Of a stretch of DNA of 64,000 bases, positions 25,094 through 35,389 are shown piece by piece. The stretch spans positions 1-64,000 of the forward strand of contig CAMNTM010000015.1 in assembly GCA_946558465.1 (NCBI GenBank), in the 5' to 3' direction. Each line of letters begins with the position of its first letter. The first letter of the stretch is position 1. Source of the stretch: an uncultured Lachnospiraceae bacterium. GTDB taxonomy: Bacteria; Bacillota; Clostridia; Lachnospirales; Lachnospiraceae. Below the pieces are notes generated by a model. That model saw only the letters and a program-made list of their open reading frames with translations. It searched no databases and was not told the DNA's origin. The translations under genes and the position numbers were made by a program.

Positions 25094-26341
25094 TTATAGT
25101 AAAAATTCACTCATCACCCAATTACTGACGTCAATTCCTTTCTCCGTCAACCGTACATACTCATCTGTTTCATCCTCTGACTCACACAGGCCGTCCGGCT
25201 TGTAATACCCCTTCTCCTTTTCCAGGCTGTCTGCCTGTAATGGTTCCTTCACTTTCTCCAGAAGCCCTCTTCCTGTCATCTCCTCTATCACCGCTCCATA
25301 GACCTCATCCATACTGCGGCCGAATTCTGACTCAAACCGGCTCTTTGACACTCCTTTCATCTTCCGAAGCCCTAAAAACATATACTCCTCCATCTGCTCC
25401 TGCAGACTTAAAGTCTGTATCTTTATCTCTTCCCCTTTTGTCCTTCTTTTTTTTTCGGCCTCTGACGGCTCATCGAACTGCATGGACTGTATATGCCTGT
25501 CCTCTGTCCATCTTTGGTTCTCAATCAGGGAAGCGGCACCTGCACCGATACCCAGATATTCTGTCCGGCTCCAATACCCCAGATTGTGTCTGCATTCATA
25601 CCCCGGCCTCGCATAGTTGGAAATCTCATACCGGCGGTATCCGTATCCCTCCAGAATTTTTTTTGTATTCTGATACATCAGACGTTCCTCGTCCTCATCC
25701 GGAAGCTCCTCCGCATGCCTTCCCTCGCTATATCTTTCATAAAACGGGGTTCCCTCCTCAATGATCAGACTATATGCAGATATATGCTCCGGCTCAAGCT
25801 CTGCTGCAGTCCTAAGGGTCCTTTCCCAGCTTTTTACACTCTGAAAAGGAATCGCGGACATAAGATCTATATTAATATTCTGAAACCCCTCCTCTCTTGC
25901 CATCCGGAAGGTCTCAAAAAATTCTTCGCACGTATGGATTCTTCCCAGCGCCGCAAGCTCCTTATTATCCGCGGACTGCAGACCGATACTAAGCCGGTTC
26001 ACTCCTGCATCTTTATACTCCTTAAGCTTTTTTCTCGTCACAGTTCCCGGATTCATCTCAATCGTAATCTCCGCATCCGCCTCCACCTGAAAAACACTTC
26101 TTACCGCATCGAATATTGTTTTCATCTGACCGGCCTCCAGAATAGACGGCGTCCCGCCCCCTGCAAAAATACTTACAACAAAATAATTTTTTGACAGCTT
26201 CTCGTAAGAATGGATTTTCCGGCAAAGATTTTCCACATAAGACTCCCGCTCCTTCTCAGTCGAAGGAGCGGATAAAAAGTCGCAATATCTACATTTTTTT
26301 ATACAAAACGGAATATGAATATATAGCTCTAAAGGTCTCAT
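25094..26341 (-). CDS. hemW: HemW-type radical SAM protein
   Basis: Radical SAM protein of 415 residues related to coproporphyrinogen III dehydrogenase but of the HemW heme-chaperone class. The cluster motif is CIKKCRYCDF, with phenylalanine at the position where true HemN has a further cysteine. FAGGGTPSILE (SAM-binding), ITIEMNPGTV and NRLSIGLQS are family hallmarks, and the C-terminal HemN-like domain is present. A poorly conserved acidic stretch (about 365-395) is inserted near the end. The start overlaps the lepA stop (TAATG), the common lepA-hemW pairing. Confidence 0.92.
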   Translation of the reverse strand: MRPLELYIHIPFCIKKCRYCDFLSAPSTEKERESYVENLCRKIHSYEKLSKNYFVVSIFAGGGTPSILEAGQMKTIFDAVRSVFQVEADAEITIEMNPGTVTRKKLKEYKDAGVNRLSIGLQSADNKELAALGRIHTCEEFFETFRMAREEGFQNINIDLMSAIPFQSVKSWERTLRTAAELEPEHISAYSLIIEEGTPFYERYSEGRHAEELPDEDEERLMYQNTKKILEGYGYRRYEISNYARPGYECRHNLGYWSRTEYLGIGAGAASLIENQRWTEDRHIQSMQFDEPSEAEKKRRTKGEEIKIQTLSLQEQMEEYMFLGLRKMKGVSKSRFESEFGRSMDEVYGAVIEEMTGRGLLEKVKEPLQADSLEKEKGYYKPDGLCESEDETDEYVRLTEKGIDVSNWVMSEFLL

Positions 26342-28155
26342 TATTTTTCATCCAGCTTCAACACACTCATAAATGCCTTCTGAGGTATCTCAACATTTCC
26401 AACCTGCCGCATGCGCTTCTTACCTTCCTTCTGTTTCTCCAAAAGCTTCTTCTTTCTGGTAATATCTCCGCCGTAACACTTGGCAAGTACATCCTTTCTC
26501 ATAGCCTTTACGGTTTCTCTTGCAATAATCTTGCTGCCGATAGCTGCCTGTATCGGTATCTCAAAAAGCTGCCGCGGTATTTCCTCCTTAAGCCTTTCAC
26601 ACATCCTCCGGCCGCGCTCATATGCTGTACCTGCATGCACGATAAAGGAAAGAGCATCTACTTCTTCCTTGTTAATAAGAATATCCAGCTTCACAAGCTC
26701 GGACTGCTCATACCCATCCATCTCATAATCAAAAGAAGCATAGCCCCTTGAGCGGGATTTCAATGCATCAAAAAAGTCATAGATAATCTCATTCAGCGGA
26801 AGCCGGTAACGAAGTACCGCTCTTGTTTCCTCGATATACTCCATCCCCTCATAAACTCCCCTTCTCTCCTGACAGAGATCCATTATCGCACCGATATACT
26901 CAGAGGTTACCATAATCTCTGCCTTAACTACCGGTTCCTCCATATAGTCAATCTCTGACGGGTCCGGCAGATTCGAAGGGTTGGTAAGCTCAATAACTTC
27001 CCCGTTTGTCTTGTATACCTTATAGATAACACCCGGCGCTGTCGTAACCAGATCCAGGTTGTATTCTCTCTCCAGACGCTCTTGAATAATTTCCAGATGA
27101 AGAAGTCCCAGAAAGCCGCACCGGAAGCCGAACCCTAATGCAATCGAGGTCTCCGGCTCAAACTGCAGGGAGGCATCATTTAACTGAAGTTTTTCTAATG
27201 CATCCCTGAGATCCGGGTACTTAGCCCCGTCTGCAGGATACATACCGCAGTATACCATCGGATTCACCTTCTTATATCCGGGAAGCGGCTTCCCACAAGG
27301 CTTCTCTGCATTCGTAATTGTATCCCCGACTCTTGTATCCTTTACATTTTTGAGGCTGGCGGTAATGTACCCGACCATTCCGGCACTGAGCTCTTCACAT
27401 GGAATAAACTGTCCGGCGCCAAAATACCCGACCTCTACAACCTCCGCTTTGGCTCCGGTTGCCATCATAAGAATCGGCGTACCCTTCCTCACCGCACCTT
27501 CCTTAATCCGGCAGAATACGATAACACCTCTGTAAGAATCATAGAGAGAATCAAAAATTAACGCCTGAAGCGGCCCTCCTGGATCTCCGCCTGGCGCCGG
27601 AATCTTCCTTACTACCTGCTCTAATACCTCTTCTATATTCACCCCTGTCTTTGCCGAGATCAGAGGGGCGTCTCCGGCCTCAAGTCCTATAACATCTTCT
27701 ATTTCTTCAATCACACGCTCCGGCTCTGCACTTGGAAGGTCTATTTTATTGATAACCGGCATAACATCCAGATCATGGTCCAGCGCAAGATATACATTCG
27801 CAAGAGTCTGTGCCTCCACACCCTGCGCCGCATCTACTACAAGAATCGCTCCGTCACAGGCCGCAAGACTTCTTGAAACCTCATAGTTAAAATCCACATG
27901 ACCAGGCGTGTCAATCAGATTAAAAATATACTCCTCTCCATCCTTCGCCTTATATACGATACGCACCGCCTGTGCTTTTATCGTAATACCCCGCTCCCGT
28001 TCAAGCTCCATATTATCAAGAACCTGGGACTGCATCTCACGGCTTGTAAGAAGCCCGGTCATCTCAATAATCCGGTCTGCGAGCGTAGATTTCCCGTGGT
28101 CGATATGAGCAATAATACAAAAATTTCGAATTTTATTCTGGTCTATTCCTGCCAC
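26341..28155 (-). CDS. lepA: Elongation factor 4 (LepA)
   Basis: Ribosome-associated GTPase that back-translocates stalled ribosomes. The 604 residues show G1 [10 protein letters not shown], switch [14 protein letters not shown]3 DTPGHVDF, G4 NKIDLP, and the LepA-specific C-terminus ending [20 protein letters not shown]. The length is exactly that of the family. It is cotranscribed with hemW downstream and preceded by holA 130 bases upstream. Confidence 0.98.
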   Translation of the reverse strand: MAGIDQNKIRNFCIIAHIDHGKSTLADRIIEMTGLLTSREMQSQVLDNMELERERGITIKAQAVRIVYKAKDGEEYIFNLIDTPGHVDFNYEVSRSLAACDGAILVVDAAQGVEAQTLANVYLALDHDLDVMPVINKIDLPSAEPERVIEEIEDVIGLEAGDAPLISAKTGVNIEEVLEQVVRKIPAPGGDPGGPLQALIFDSLYDSYRGVIVFCRIKEGAVRKGTPILMMATGAKAEVVEVGYFGAGQFIPCEELSAGMVGYITASLKNVKDTRVGDTITNAEKPCGKPLPGYKKVNPMVYCGMYPADGAKYPDLRDALEKLQLNDASLQFEPETSIALGFGFRCGFLGLLHLEIIQERLEREYNLDLVTTAPGVIYKVYKTNGEVIELTNPSNLPDPSEIDYMEEPVVKAEIMVTSEYIGAIMDLCQERRGVYEGMEYIEETRAVLRYRLPLNEIIYDFFDALKSRSRGYASFDYEMDGYEQSELVKLDILINKEEVDALSFIVHAGTAYERGRRMCERLKEEIPRQLFEIPIQAAIGSKIIARETVKAMRKDVLAKCYGGDITRKKKLLEKQKEGKKRMRQVGNVEIPQKAFMSVLKLDEK

Positions 28156-28285
28156 TTATGTGATTCCCCTTTTTTATTATTATCATAACAAAGCCAAACG
28201 ATACTCTGACTTTATCATGTCTGTTCTCTTAAATCCGCGGATTTCAATACTGCATAGAAAAATATTTTCTTCCGTACATTTCCGT

Positions 28286-29263
28286 TTACGCACTATACTT
28301 CACAATAAAAAGCTCTACGCTCATTCTTTCGTTCAGGCGCCCTGTCTTCGTCAGCTCCTCAATATCTGCCGCATCTTCCAGGATGCTTCTAAGCTCTTCC
28401 TCTGAAAAGCTTTCACTCTGCCTGGCATATTTCGGCACTGCAAACGGAGGAAATCCTGCTGTTTTTGCAATCGTTCCCTTATCACAGCCCCTTTTCTGCA
28501 TATCCTTAACCAGCATCAAAAGCTTAAACTGTCTGGACAAAAGATATAAAATCCGCATTGGAGGCTCCTTAAGCGCCAGCAGGTCATAGTAATAATCCAG
28601 CGCTTTTTTCTGCTGCTTCATGGCGACGGCCTCCACCATACCGAAAATCTGATTCGTAACCTGTACCGTACAGACTGCATCTATATCCTCCTCTGTAATC
28701 TCTGTCCGGTCAAGTGCATAGGCAAAAAGCTTCTCCAGCTCATGCTCCAGATTTTCCATGTCATTTCCGGCTCTGGACAGAAGATAGCGCACGGTACTCT
28801 CCTTAATCTGCTTTCCCTCCCGCTTTACACTTCCTCCAATCCAATAAAGCAATGTCTTATCATCCTGACGCCCAAGCTCCGTCACCCGTCCTTTGGCCTT
28901 GACATTCTTATACAGCTTTCCCCGCTTGTCTACCTCGCTTTCCACAAAAATAAAACAGACTGTCTCAGGCATCTCCTTTATATAATCCGCAAGTTCCGGA
29001 ACCGCATGTTTGAAAAATCCGGAATTCTCTACCACAATCAAGCGCCTGTCTGCAAAAAACGGCATCGTCTCTGCAAGGTCTATAAGCTCTGCCGGATTGA
29101 TCCCTTTACCCTCAAAATAAGCATAATTCACCGTATCACCGTCCGGCAGAACTGCTTTGGTAAGTCTTTCCTTATATTGTTTTTTTAAATAGGCCTCCTC
29201 CCCATGCAGGAGATAGGCCCCTTTAAGCTTCCCTGTCTTTATATCTTCATTCAAGCTTTTCAT
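28286..29263 (-). CDS. holA: DNA polymerase III subunit delta
   Basis: Clamp-loader subunit that opens the beta sliding clamp. 325 residues with the HolA N-terminus YLLHGEEAYLKKQYKERL, RRLIVVENSGFF near 93, and the C-terminal collar segment LYLLSRQFKLLMLVKDMQ typical of Firmicutes HolA. It lacks a Walker A motif, as expected. It starts 3 bases after the hydroxyacid oxidase gene, so they are cotranscribed; this pairing appears incidental in function. Confidence 0.93.
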   Translation of the reverse strand: MKSLNEDIKTGKLKGAYLLHGEEAYLKKQYKERLTKAVLPDGDTVNYAYFEGKGINPAELIDLAETMPFFADRRLIVVENSGFFKHAVPELADYIKEMPETVCFIFVESEVDKRGKLYKNVKAKGRVTELGRQDDKTLLYWIGGSVKREGKQIKESTVRYLLSRAGNDMENLEHELEKLFAYALDRTEITEEDIDAVCTVQVTNQIFGMVEAVAMKQQKKALDYYYDLLALKEPPMRILYLLSRQFKLLMLVKDMQKRGCDKGTIAKTAGFPPFAVPKYARQSESFSEEELRSILEDAADIEELTKTGRLNERMSVELFIVKYSA

Positions 29264-29266
29264 GTA

Positions 29267-30280
29267 CTACCTGACCATATCTCTTGAAATCTCCGCCAGT
29301 GAATGAGCGCCGCACATAGCCATCGCATCTGCTAATTCTGCTGTAAGCTTTTCGGTAAATGCACGGACTCCTTCTGCTGCGCCGCCATATACTGCCGTTA
29401 CATACGGACGTCCGATCAGCACTGCATCTGCACCCAGTGCAAGTGCTTTAAAGATATCTACACCAGAACGAATTCCGCCGTCTACAAATATCTTCATCTC
29501 CCCCTTCACCGCATCGGCAATCTCTGCCAGTACCTGTGCAGTAGGCGGACACTGATCCAGCACACGTCCTCCATGATTAGATACAACAATCGCGGAAGCT
29601 CCCGCTTCTTTTGCCTTAAGCGCACCTTTCACCGTCATAATTCCCTTAAGAATAAAAGGCACTCCTGCCTCCGCTATAATCTCCTTAAGCTCTTCAGCCG
29701 ACTTACTTCCTGCCGGAGGAGTAAGATTTTTGAGGAACGGAAGACCCGCCGCATCTACATCCATCGCACAGGCAAATGCTCCTGACCCCTTTACTAGCGC
29801 AAACTTTTGGGCCAATGTATTCACATCCCAGGGCTTCACGGTCGGGATTCCTTTTCCGCCCGCTGCCAGAATCGCCTTTGTGGCGCCTTCCATAACCGCC
29901 GGATTGGTTCCGTCTCCGGTAAATGCAGCAATTCCCGCATCAGCACAGGCTGACACTAAAATATCATTATACTCCAGATCATCATACTTATCTCCATAAT
30001 GAAGCTTCATTGCTCCGATAGGAGCAGCAAAAACAGGAGCCTTAAAAGTCTGTCCAAACACATTAAATGTCAGATCCACCGGTTTATTCTCACAGATCGT
30101 ATCCATATTTACATACAGCTTCTGCCACGCCTCATAGTTTTGAATTGCCACCGTCCCTGTACCCTTCGCACCAGGTCCCGGTATCCTTGCTCCGCACGCT
30201 TTTCCATTGCATACCGGACATGCCTTGCAGATATCTCCTACACAGCTTCTTGCATTTTGTAAAACCTCTTCATACGTCAT
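29267..30280 (-). CDS. FMN-dependent alpha-hydroxy-acid oxidising protein
   Basis: 337-residue TIM-barrel flavoprotein of the lactate oxidase/glycolate oxidase family. The active-site histidine and arginine are in IVVSNHGGRVLDQCPPT, and the phosphate-binding end is IFVDGGIRSGVDIFKALALGADAVLIGRP in pieces. It has an unusual Cys-rich N-terminus, CVGDICKACPVCNGKACG, seen in anaerobe members and suggestive of a metal or cluster site. In an anaerobe it is more likely a dehydrogenase than an oxidase. The substrate is unknown. Confidence 0.85.
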   Translation of the reverse strand: MTYEEVLQNARSCVGDICKACPVCNGKACGARIPGPGAKGTGTVAIQNYEAWQKLYVNMDTICENKPVDLTFNVFGQTFKAPVFAAPIGAMKLHYGDKYDDLEYNDILVSACADAGIAAFTGDGTNPAVMEGATKAILAAGGKGIPTVKPWDVNTLAQKFALVKGSGAFACAMDVDAAGLPFLKNLTPPAGSKSAEELKEIIAEAGVPFILKGIMTVKGALKAKEAGASAIVVSNHGGRVLDQCPPTAQVLAEIADAVKGEMKIFVDGGIRSGVDIFKALALGADAVLIGRPYVTAVYGGAAEGVRAFTEKLTAELADAMAMCGAHSLAEISRDMVR

Positions 30281-30455
30281 CGTTTATTCCCTCTTTTCCT
30301 GCAGATGCTGCCCTTACAAACTGTTAATGCCCAAGACAGCCTGCTTTAAAATCAAAAGTTCTCTTTATGAGTATACTCAATTTAAAAAATTAATTCAACT
30401 ATTTGTTTTCCATGCAGTAAAAAAAGAAAATTTTCCTGTTATACGTAAAATCAGG

Positions 30456-30541
30456 TTGCTATATACAAAATTACGATGTAATATAAATATAACGATATAC
30501 GATATATATTGAACAAATATATATTTTGAATCATATATCGA
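30456..30541 (+). promoter_or_regulatory. padR promoter 1 with CGATATA repeats
   Basis: TTGCTA (30456-30461), 17 bases, TAATAT (30479-30484). Downstream the motif CGATATA recurs at 30493 and 30500 with an inverted TATATCG at 30535-30541. The stretch CGATGTA-N-TATAAATATAACGATA is shared almost base for base with promoter 2 (31.0 kb). PadR regulators usually repress their own promoters through such AT-rich inverted sites. Confidence 0.6.
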
Positions 30542-30577
30542 AATACAAAAGCAGACCAGTAAAGGAAGGTGAATTAC

Positions 30578-30934
30578 ATGCCTGTAAGTAAAAATCAGAT
30601 TTCCGGAAATACATCTATGCTGCTTCTGAAACTATTATCAGAAAAAGATATGTATGGATATGAAATGATTGACACGTTATCTGAACGCTCGAAAAACGTA
30701 TTCGAGCTTAAGGTGGGAACTCTTTATCCGCTGCTTCACGGCCTGGTGCAGAGCGGCTATCTAAGCAGCTATGAACGGCAGGTAAATGGAAAGCTCCGTA
30801 AGTATTATCAAATCACCTCCGGCGGACGCAGATATCTTGATAAAATGATGGACGAATGGAACACTTACGCGAGTGCGGTAGGAAGAATCTTAGGTAAAAC
30901 CTCAACTGTACAGACGGATATATTATACGGATAG
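30578..30934 (+). CDS. PadR-family regulator (paralog 1)
   Basis: 118-residue winged-helix regulator. The hallmark sequences NTSMLLLKLLSEKDMYGYEM, ELKVGTLYPLLHGL and GKLRKYYQITSGGRRYL are all present, with the short C-terminal dimerisation helix of PadR subfamily 2. The ATG start is preceded by AAGGAAGG 8 bases upstream and aligns with its paralogs; an in-frame GTG three codons earlier is less likely. It is monocistronic. It is about as close to the regulator at 31.1 kb as a recent duplicate would be. Confidence 0.92.
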   Translation: MPVSKNQISGNTSMLLLKLLSEKDMYGYEMIDTLSERSKNVFELKVGTLYPLLHGLVQSGYLSSYERQVNGKLRKYYQITSGGRRYLDKMMDEWNTYASAVGRILGKTSTVQTDILYG

Positions 30935-31002
30935 TATAAAAGGCTGAGTGTAATGAAAAAATCAAACACTTCAGTTTTTTTTAGATAATTTTTAAATGTA
31001 TA

Positions 31003-31058
31003 TTGACATATATCGATTCTCGATGTATTATAAATATAACGATACACGATATATATCG
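31003..31058 (+). promoter_or_regulatory. padR promoter 2 with operator palindromes
   Basis: TTGACA (31003-31008), 17 bases, TATTAT (31026-31031). The spacer contains ATCGA-TTC-TCGAT as an inverted repeat, and CGATATATATCG (31047-31058) is a perfect palindrome just downstream. The -35, spacer symmetry and -10 match promoter 3 at 46.6 kb position by position. Confidence 0.7.
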
Positions 31059-31125
31059 AATATAATTATATGGTAAATTGCAATATATCGAAAATTAAAA
31101 CAATAGAAAGGGCATGGTGAACGAT

Positions 31126-31452
31126 ATGACAGTAAGCAGAAATCTTGTTTCCGGGAATACATCTATGCTGCTTCTAAAACTTCTGTCAGAAAAAGATATG
31201 TACGGATATGAGATGATTGAAACATTAGAGAAACGCTCAAATAACATATTTGAACTAAACGCTGGAAGCCTTTACCCACTGCTCCACAGTCTGATGAAAA
31301 GCGGATATCTGAATGGCTGCGACAAAGAGGTGAACGGAAAGCTGCGCAAGTATTACCAGGTTACTGCCGGCGGACAAAAGTATCTTGAACGGATGATAGA
31401 GGAGTGGAAAACTTATACAAATGCAGTAAATGTAGTGATAGGTGGTGTTTAA
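31126..31452 (+). CDS. PadR-family regulator (paralog 2)
   Basis: 108-residue winged-helix regulator with NTSMLLLKLLSEKDMYGYEM, ELNAGSLYPLLHSL and GKLRKYYQVTAGGQKYL. The ATG of MTVSRN is chosen by alignment with its paralogs; an ATG four codons upstream is the alternative. It lies 2 bases before a permease-prefix membrane protein gene, so the pair is coupled. The same arrangement is repeated at 44.8-46.4 kb. Confidence 0.92.
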   Translation: MTVSRNLVSGNTSMLLLKLLSEKDMYGYEMIETLEKRSNNIFELNAGSLYPLLHSLMKSGYLNGCDKEVNGKLRKYYQVTAGGQKYLERMIEEWKTYTNAVNVVIGGV

Positions 31453-31454
31453 AT

Positions 31455-32204
31455 ATGAAAGCTGACATATATTTGAAAGCACTGACGAAGCGTATCGAAA
31501 ATTCAAAAATGAGAGAAGAAATCATGAAAGAATACCAGGATCATATTGAAGACTGCAAGGAAGCCTTGATGAACTCCGGTATGAGCAATGATACAGCAGA
31601 GAAGGAAGCAGTAAAGCAGATGGGGGATCCGTCGCAAGCCGGCCGGGAGATGAACCGGCTTTACAAAGATACTCTGGATCTTGGCATGACTCTGTGGTTT
31701 CTAGGTGTGACACTGATCCTCCTGCCGCTTAGATGGCTTTGGGAAATTAAGGTGCCTTTATATGTTCTTGAATACATAGGAAGAGTGATTGTGATATACG
31801 GCCTGCTTTTAAGTGCATGGGAAAAATACAACAATCTGGGCATAAACTATGCATTTGCAAAAAACTGGAGCGCCGGTGCCGGTGCCCTGAACAACAGCGG
31901 ACTGATTTTAGCAATCGGAACTGCCTTTATGGCTCACAATATGTCCAGAGGCGTATGGATCACTCTGACACTGGCATCCATACAGGTACTGTTAAGAAGC
32001 TTTATCCAATCGCTGAATCGGAAACGGGAAACAGAACTTTTATGGGAAATCGGTATTGCAGATACAGCAGTCACCTATAAAGGAAAAGGAACATTCTGCG
32101 GCAGGCAGATAAAAATTAAAACCAAAGAACAGGAAATACAGCCGGGCATGCCCATCATAATTGTAGCAATGGAAGGCGCAAGGCCGATTGTTGAAAGGGT
32201 ATAG
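31455..32204 (+). CDS. Permease-prefix membrane protein
   Basis: 249 residues. The N-terminal 75 residues are the helical permease-prefix/DUF1700-like domain (YLKALTKRIENSKMREEIM, HIEDCKEALMNSGMS, AVKQMGDPSQAGREMNRLYK). Four hydrophobic segments follow (about 77-97, 103-122, 145-165 and 168-188). The C-terminal 60 residues form a beta-rich NfeD-like or OB-like tail (GIADTAVTYKGKGTFCG). AGGTGG inside the end of padR serves as ribosome site. The likely partner and regulator is the upstream PadR. The function is unknown; membrane stress sensing is a guess. Confidence 0.75.
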   Translation: MKADIYLKALTKRIENSKMREEIMKEYQDHIEDCKEALMNSGMSNDTAEKEAVKQMGDPSQAGREMNRLYKDTLDLGMTLWFLGVTLILLPLRWLWEIKVPLYVLEYIGRVIVIYGLLLSAWEKYNNLGINYAFAKNWSAGAGALNNSGLILAIGTAFMAHNMSRGVWITLTLASIQVLLRSFIQSLNRKRETELLWEIGIADTAVTYKGKGTFCGRQIKIKTKEQEIQPGMPIIIVAMEGARPIVERV

Positions 32205-32232
32205 TATACTGCCAACTTTAATTTTTGTTCCA

Positions 32233-32273
32233 TAGATGCCTCTTCCGTCCCCGAAGAGGCATCTATTTTATTT
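32233..32273 (+). terminator. Intrinsic terminator
   Basis: TAGATGCCTCTTC (32233-32245) pairs perfectly with GAAGAGGCATCTA (32253-32265) around a 7-base loop, followed by TTTTATTTT. It lies 28 bases past the permease-prefix gene stop and ends the padR operon. Confidence 0.88.
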
Positions 32274-32398
32274 TCCACTATATCAGCCGGCGGATGATCC
32301 AAACTGCTGCCATCCTCAATTATAATATCAGACTGCTCTCCATAAACACGCAGTGCATCGTATACTTTTTAAAAAGAAAGATAGTATTTTGAAACAAA

Positions 32399-32812
32399 TC
32401 ATATAACCATAAGCAACGTTCCTGCACCAATCAGCATACATCCAAACAACGACTTTATTGTAAATTCTTCATGAAGGAAAATAAATGCCAGTAAAAGTGT
32501 AATCACAACACTCATCTTATCAATCGGAACCACCTTAGATGCTTCCCCTATCTGCAATGCCCGGTAATAGCAAAGCCATGACGCCCCGGTTGCCAGCCCG
32601 GAAAGGATTAGAAAAATCCAGCTTTTTTTATTAATGCTCGTTATACCGCTCTGTGTATTTGTCAAAAATACCATTCCCCACGACATAATAACGACTACAA
32701 CCGTCCGTATTGCTGTGGCAAGGTTCGAATTCACACCCTCTATACCAATTTTAGCCAGTATAGCTGTTAATGCCGCAAACAACGCGGACAGTACTGCAAA
32801 TAAAAACCACAT
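32399..32812 (-). CDS. Single-repeat EamA-family membrane protein
   Basis: 137 residues with four or five hydrophobic helices, corresponding to one EamA half. It begins MWFLFAVLSALFAALTAILAK and ends with FLHEEFTIKSLFGCMLIGAG, matching short EamA proteins thought to work as homodimers or with a partner. The substrate is unknown. The window encodes four other members of the same clan (2.7, 4.3, 39.2 kb and this). No partner gene is adjacent; comEC ends just beyond on the other side of a 100-base gap upstream. Confidence 0.85.
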   Translation of the reverse strand: MWFLFAVLSALFAALTAILAKIGIEGVNSNLATAIRTVVVVIMSWGMVFLTNTQSGITSINKKSWIFLILSGLATGASWLCYYRALQIGEASKVVPIDKMSVVITLLLAFIFLHEEFTIKSLFGCMLIGAGTLLMVI

Positions 32813-32914
32813 ACATATCTGCCTCCATTCTTACATAGCTCAACTACCACAAAAGTGTTATAAATTCATTAAAACAGGAAATACTCCTCTCAGTTAAATT
32901 TTATTATAATATCC

Positions 32915-35389
32915 TCATAGACCATTATCAAGATATTCAAATTTCATAGTTTTTCCTAATTTTATTTTCATTATAACAGCCCCGTTTTCCTGTGTCGAAT
33001 ATACCTTGCTTCCAACATCCACAAGCCTCCTTATCGTTTCCTGATGCGGATGCCCATACCGATTCTCTTGTCCCGCCGATATGAGTGCATAAGCAGGCTG
33101 AATCTGCCGAAGAAATTCTTCGGTCGATGAGTTCCTCGAACCATGATGCGCCACTTTCAGAACTTCCCACTCACAGCCTTCATACTGTTCCTCTAGTGTC
33201 TTTGTAAGCTGCCCTTCTCCTTCTCCCTCCACATCTCCGGTAAAAAGCATGTCGAATTCTCCATATTTTACTGCCAATACCATAGAGGCCGCATTACCCG
33301 GTTCCAGTCCCGCATCATCTTCCATTTCCACATTCCCTGGCTGTATACATGTGATCACCATCCCCCCTTCCCTGATACTCTGTCCCGGTTCTATCGCCAC
33401 TACACGGATTCCATGATTTCTTGCTTTTCCTGCCAGTCCTGTCAACGCTTCATCCCACACCTCCTTCACCGGCAGTACCAATGTCCCAATCTTTACACCT
33501 ATACTCTGCCTCTCAATCATTTCTTCTACTCCATTCATATGGTCGCTGTCACCATGGGATATCAGCACATAATCAAGCCTGCCGACTCCTTGTGATTTTA
33601 AGAACGGCTCCAGCCTGTACTGCCCCAACTTCTTTACGTCGCTGCTCCCGCCATCTACCAGATAGGTATTACCCTGCGGTCCTTTCATGAAGATTCCATC
33701 TCCCTGCCCCACATCCAGAACCACGATTGTAAGTTTCCCCGTCTCTCCAAAACGTGTCGTTAAAATCATAATTCCCACTACCCATAGGAAAAACACAGCA
33801 ATTTGTTTCTTTTTCCTGTTTTGATCAATTGATACTACACTACTGTTAGAGCTTCCAGATTGAGCTTCCTTTTGTTTTCTTTGCTTCCCTCGATTTCGCC
33901 AATCCGTTTGACTGCCCTTTTCCTTCTGTTCATCTTGCATCTTCACCGATAAGATAATATATCTCAACCAAATCAACCCTAAAAACAAAATCCCATAATA
34001 TACTGCAATCTGCCACATATCAGGTCTTCCGGTCACAAGTCTTGCTCCTGACAGACCAAGTGATATCTCGCAGCTCATTTTATAAATCCACAAAATTCTG
34101 CTGCACATCCAGAACAGTAAAGCGGATACAGGAGCAAACCACAACGCAAACAGGCTTCCTGCCATCCCTAGAAATAACAATAAAGACATCAATGGAATTA
34201 CAAAGAGATTCAGAACAAAAGAATAAAGCGGAAATTCAAAGAAATAATAGAGCAGTACCGGAAGTATGACCAGATTAATGCCAATGCCCGCCGACAGTCC
34301 TTGTAAAATCCTTCTCCAGATATGTCCCCGGACTCCTTCTGAATATGCAGACGGCGTAATACAATTTTTTTTCGATTTTTGGGGACTTTGTATATCCGCT
34401 TTCCTGCTTACCTTACAGAACACTCGCGCTGCCATACCTTCCTGCACCACCGGCACTACTGTAAGAATCGCCAGCACCGCTCCAAAAGACAGCCAGAACC
34501 CTCCGTCATATAAACAAAGAGGCCTCCACAGTAATACGATGTCCGCCGCCGCAGAAAGCGCTGTCGGCGCATCATAATGCCGCCCTGCCATATCTGCTCC
34601 TACCCGGAACAAAAACATTACCAACGCCCGGACTGCCGATACAGTAAGCCCAATCATTAGAATATACAGTACCAGAAACAGAATTCCAAATGCTCCGCCG
34701 ACAGAATAAGAACCGGTAAGTCTTCTCAGCATCTTATATATTCCTATTCCAATAAAAGAAAGATGCAGACCTGAAACAGCCAGTATATGCGCAATCCCAT
34801 TTACCTGGTAGAGCTCCTTCAAATCTGGCTCCATTTCCCCTTTCTCCCCAAGAAGCACTGCAGAAAGCACTGCCATTGAGTCTCTGTCCGTCTGTTCCCG
34901 CAAAACAGCTTTCCAGTTTTCACGAAATTCATAAAGACCGTCAAAAAACAGATTTCTTCTTTTATCTGTTATTATGATTCTTTCCGCCCACACCCGCGCA
35001 TGGATGTTCTGCTTCTGATAATAAAACTTCTGGTCAAAGTTTCCCGGATTACGAGCCGGTTCAAAAAAGGAGACCTCTCCCTCTGCCTGCACAAGCTGTC
35101 CGATATGTACCTTTGTTTTTAATTCATCATATATAATAATTCTGGATTCCTTTAGAGATTGTCTCTGAATATTAATAGAATTGTCCTTAAGATATAAGAT
35201 TTGATATTTGTCTTTCATTTCTTTTTCATAAACCCGGCCTGTCAGGCAGATACTCTCTCCACCGTAAGCCGTTGTTTCAAGAGGCGAAGGACGAAGCTCT
35301 TTTACAAGCCTCCTCCCTCCCGCATGAATGCCGGCGCCGGCCAGTAGAAAAAGAATCAGACATATACTGCATAAAGGTCTGTTCTTCAT
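32915..35389 (-). CDS. comEC: DNA internalisation protein ComEC/Rec2
   Basis: 824-residue competence channel. An N-terminal extracytoplasmic DUF4131/OB-like region (about 30-160) is followed by the Competence membrane domain (VLLGEKGEMEPDLKELYQVNGIAHILAVSGLHL in pieces, about 190-480) and a C-terminal metallo-beta-lactamase domain (about 555-815) with VLDVGQGDG, the metal motif SHGDSDH and VAHHGSRNSS. All three parts are intact, so DNA uptake may be possible. The start overlaps the GerMN gene stop by 4 bases. A ComEA-like gene lies 3 kb upstream. Confidence 0.96.
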   Translation of the reverse strand: MKNRPLCSICLILFLLAGAGIHAGGRRLVKELRPSPLETTAYGGESICLTGRVYEKEMKDKYQILYLKDNSINIQRQSLKESRIIIYDELKTKVHIGQLVQAEGEVSFFEPARNPGNFDQKFYYQKQNIHARVWAERIIITDKRRNLFFDGLYEFRENWKAVLREQTDRDSMAVLSAVLLGEKGEMEPDLKELYQVNGIAHILAVSGLHLSFIGIGIYKMLRRLTGSYSVGGAFGILFLVLYILMIGLTVSAVRALVMFLFRVGADMAGRHYDAPTALSAAADIVLLWRPLCLYDGGFWLSFGAVLAILTVVPVVQEGMAARVFCKVSRKADIQSPQKSKKNCITPSAYSEGVRGHIWRRILQGLSAGIGINLVILPVLLYYFFEFPLYSFVLNLFVIPLMSLLLFLGMAGSLFALWFAPVSALLFWMCSRILWIYKMSCEISLGLSGARLVTGRPDMWQIAVYYGILFLGLIWLRYIILSVKMQDEQKEKGSQTDWRNRGKQRKQKEAQSGSSNSSVVSIDQNRKKKQIAVFFLWVVGIMILTTRFGETGKLTIVVLDVGQGDGIFMKGPQGNTYLVDGGSSDVKKLGQYRLEPFLKSQGVGRLDYVLISHGDSDHMNGVEEMIERQSIGVKIGTLVLPVKEVWDEALTGLAGKARNHGIRVVAIEPGQSIREGGMVITCIQPGNVEMEDDAGLEPGNAASMVLAVKYGEFDMLFTGDVEGEGEGQLTKTLEEQYEGCEWEVLKVAHHGSRNSSTEEFLRQIQPAYALISAGQENRYGHPHQETIRRLVDVGSKVYSTQENGAVIMKIKLGKTMKFEYLDNGL

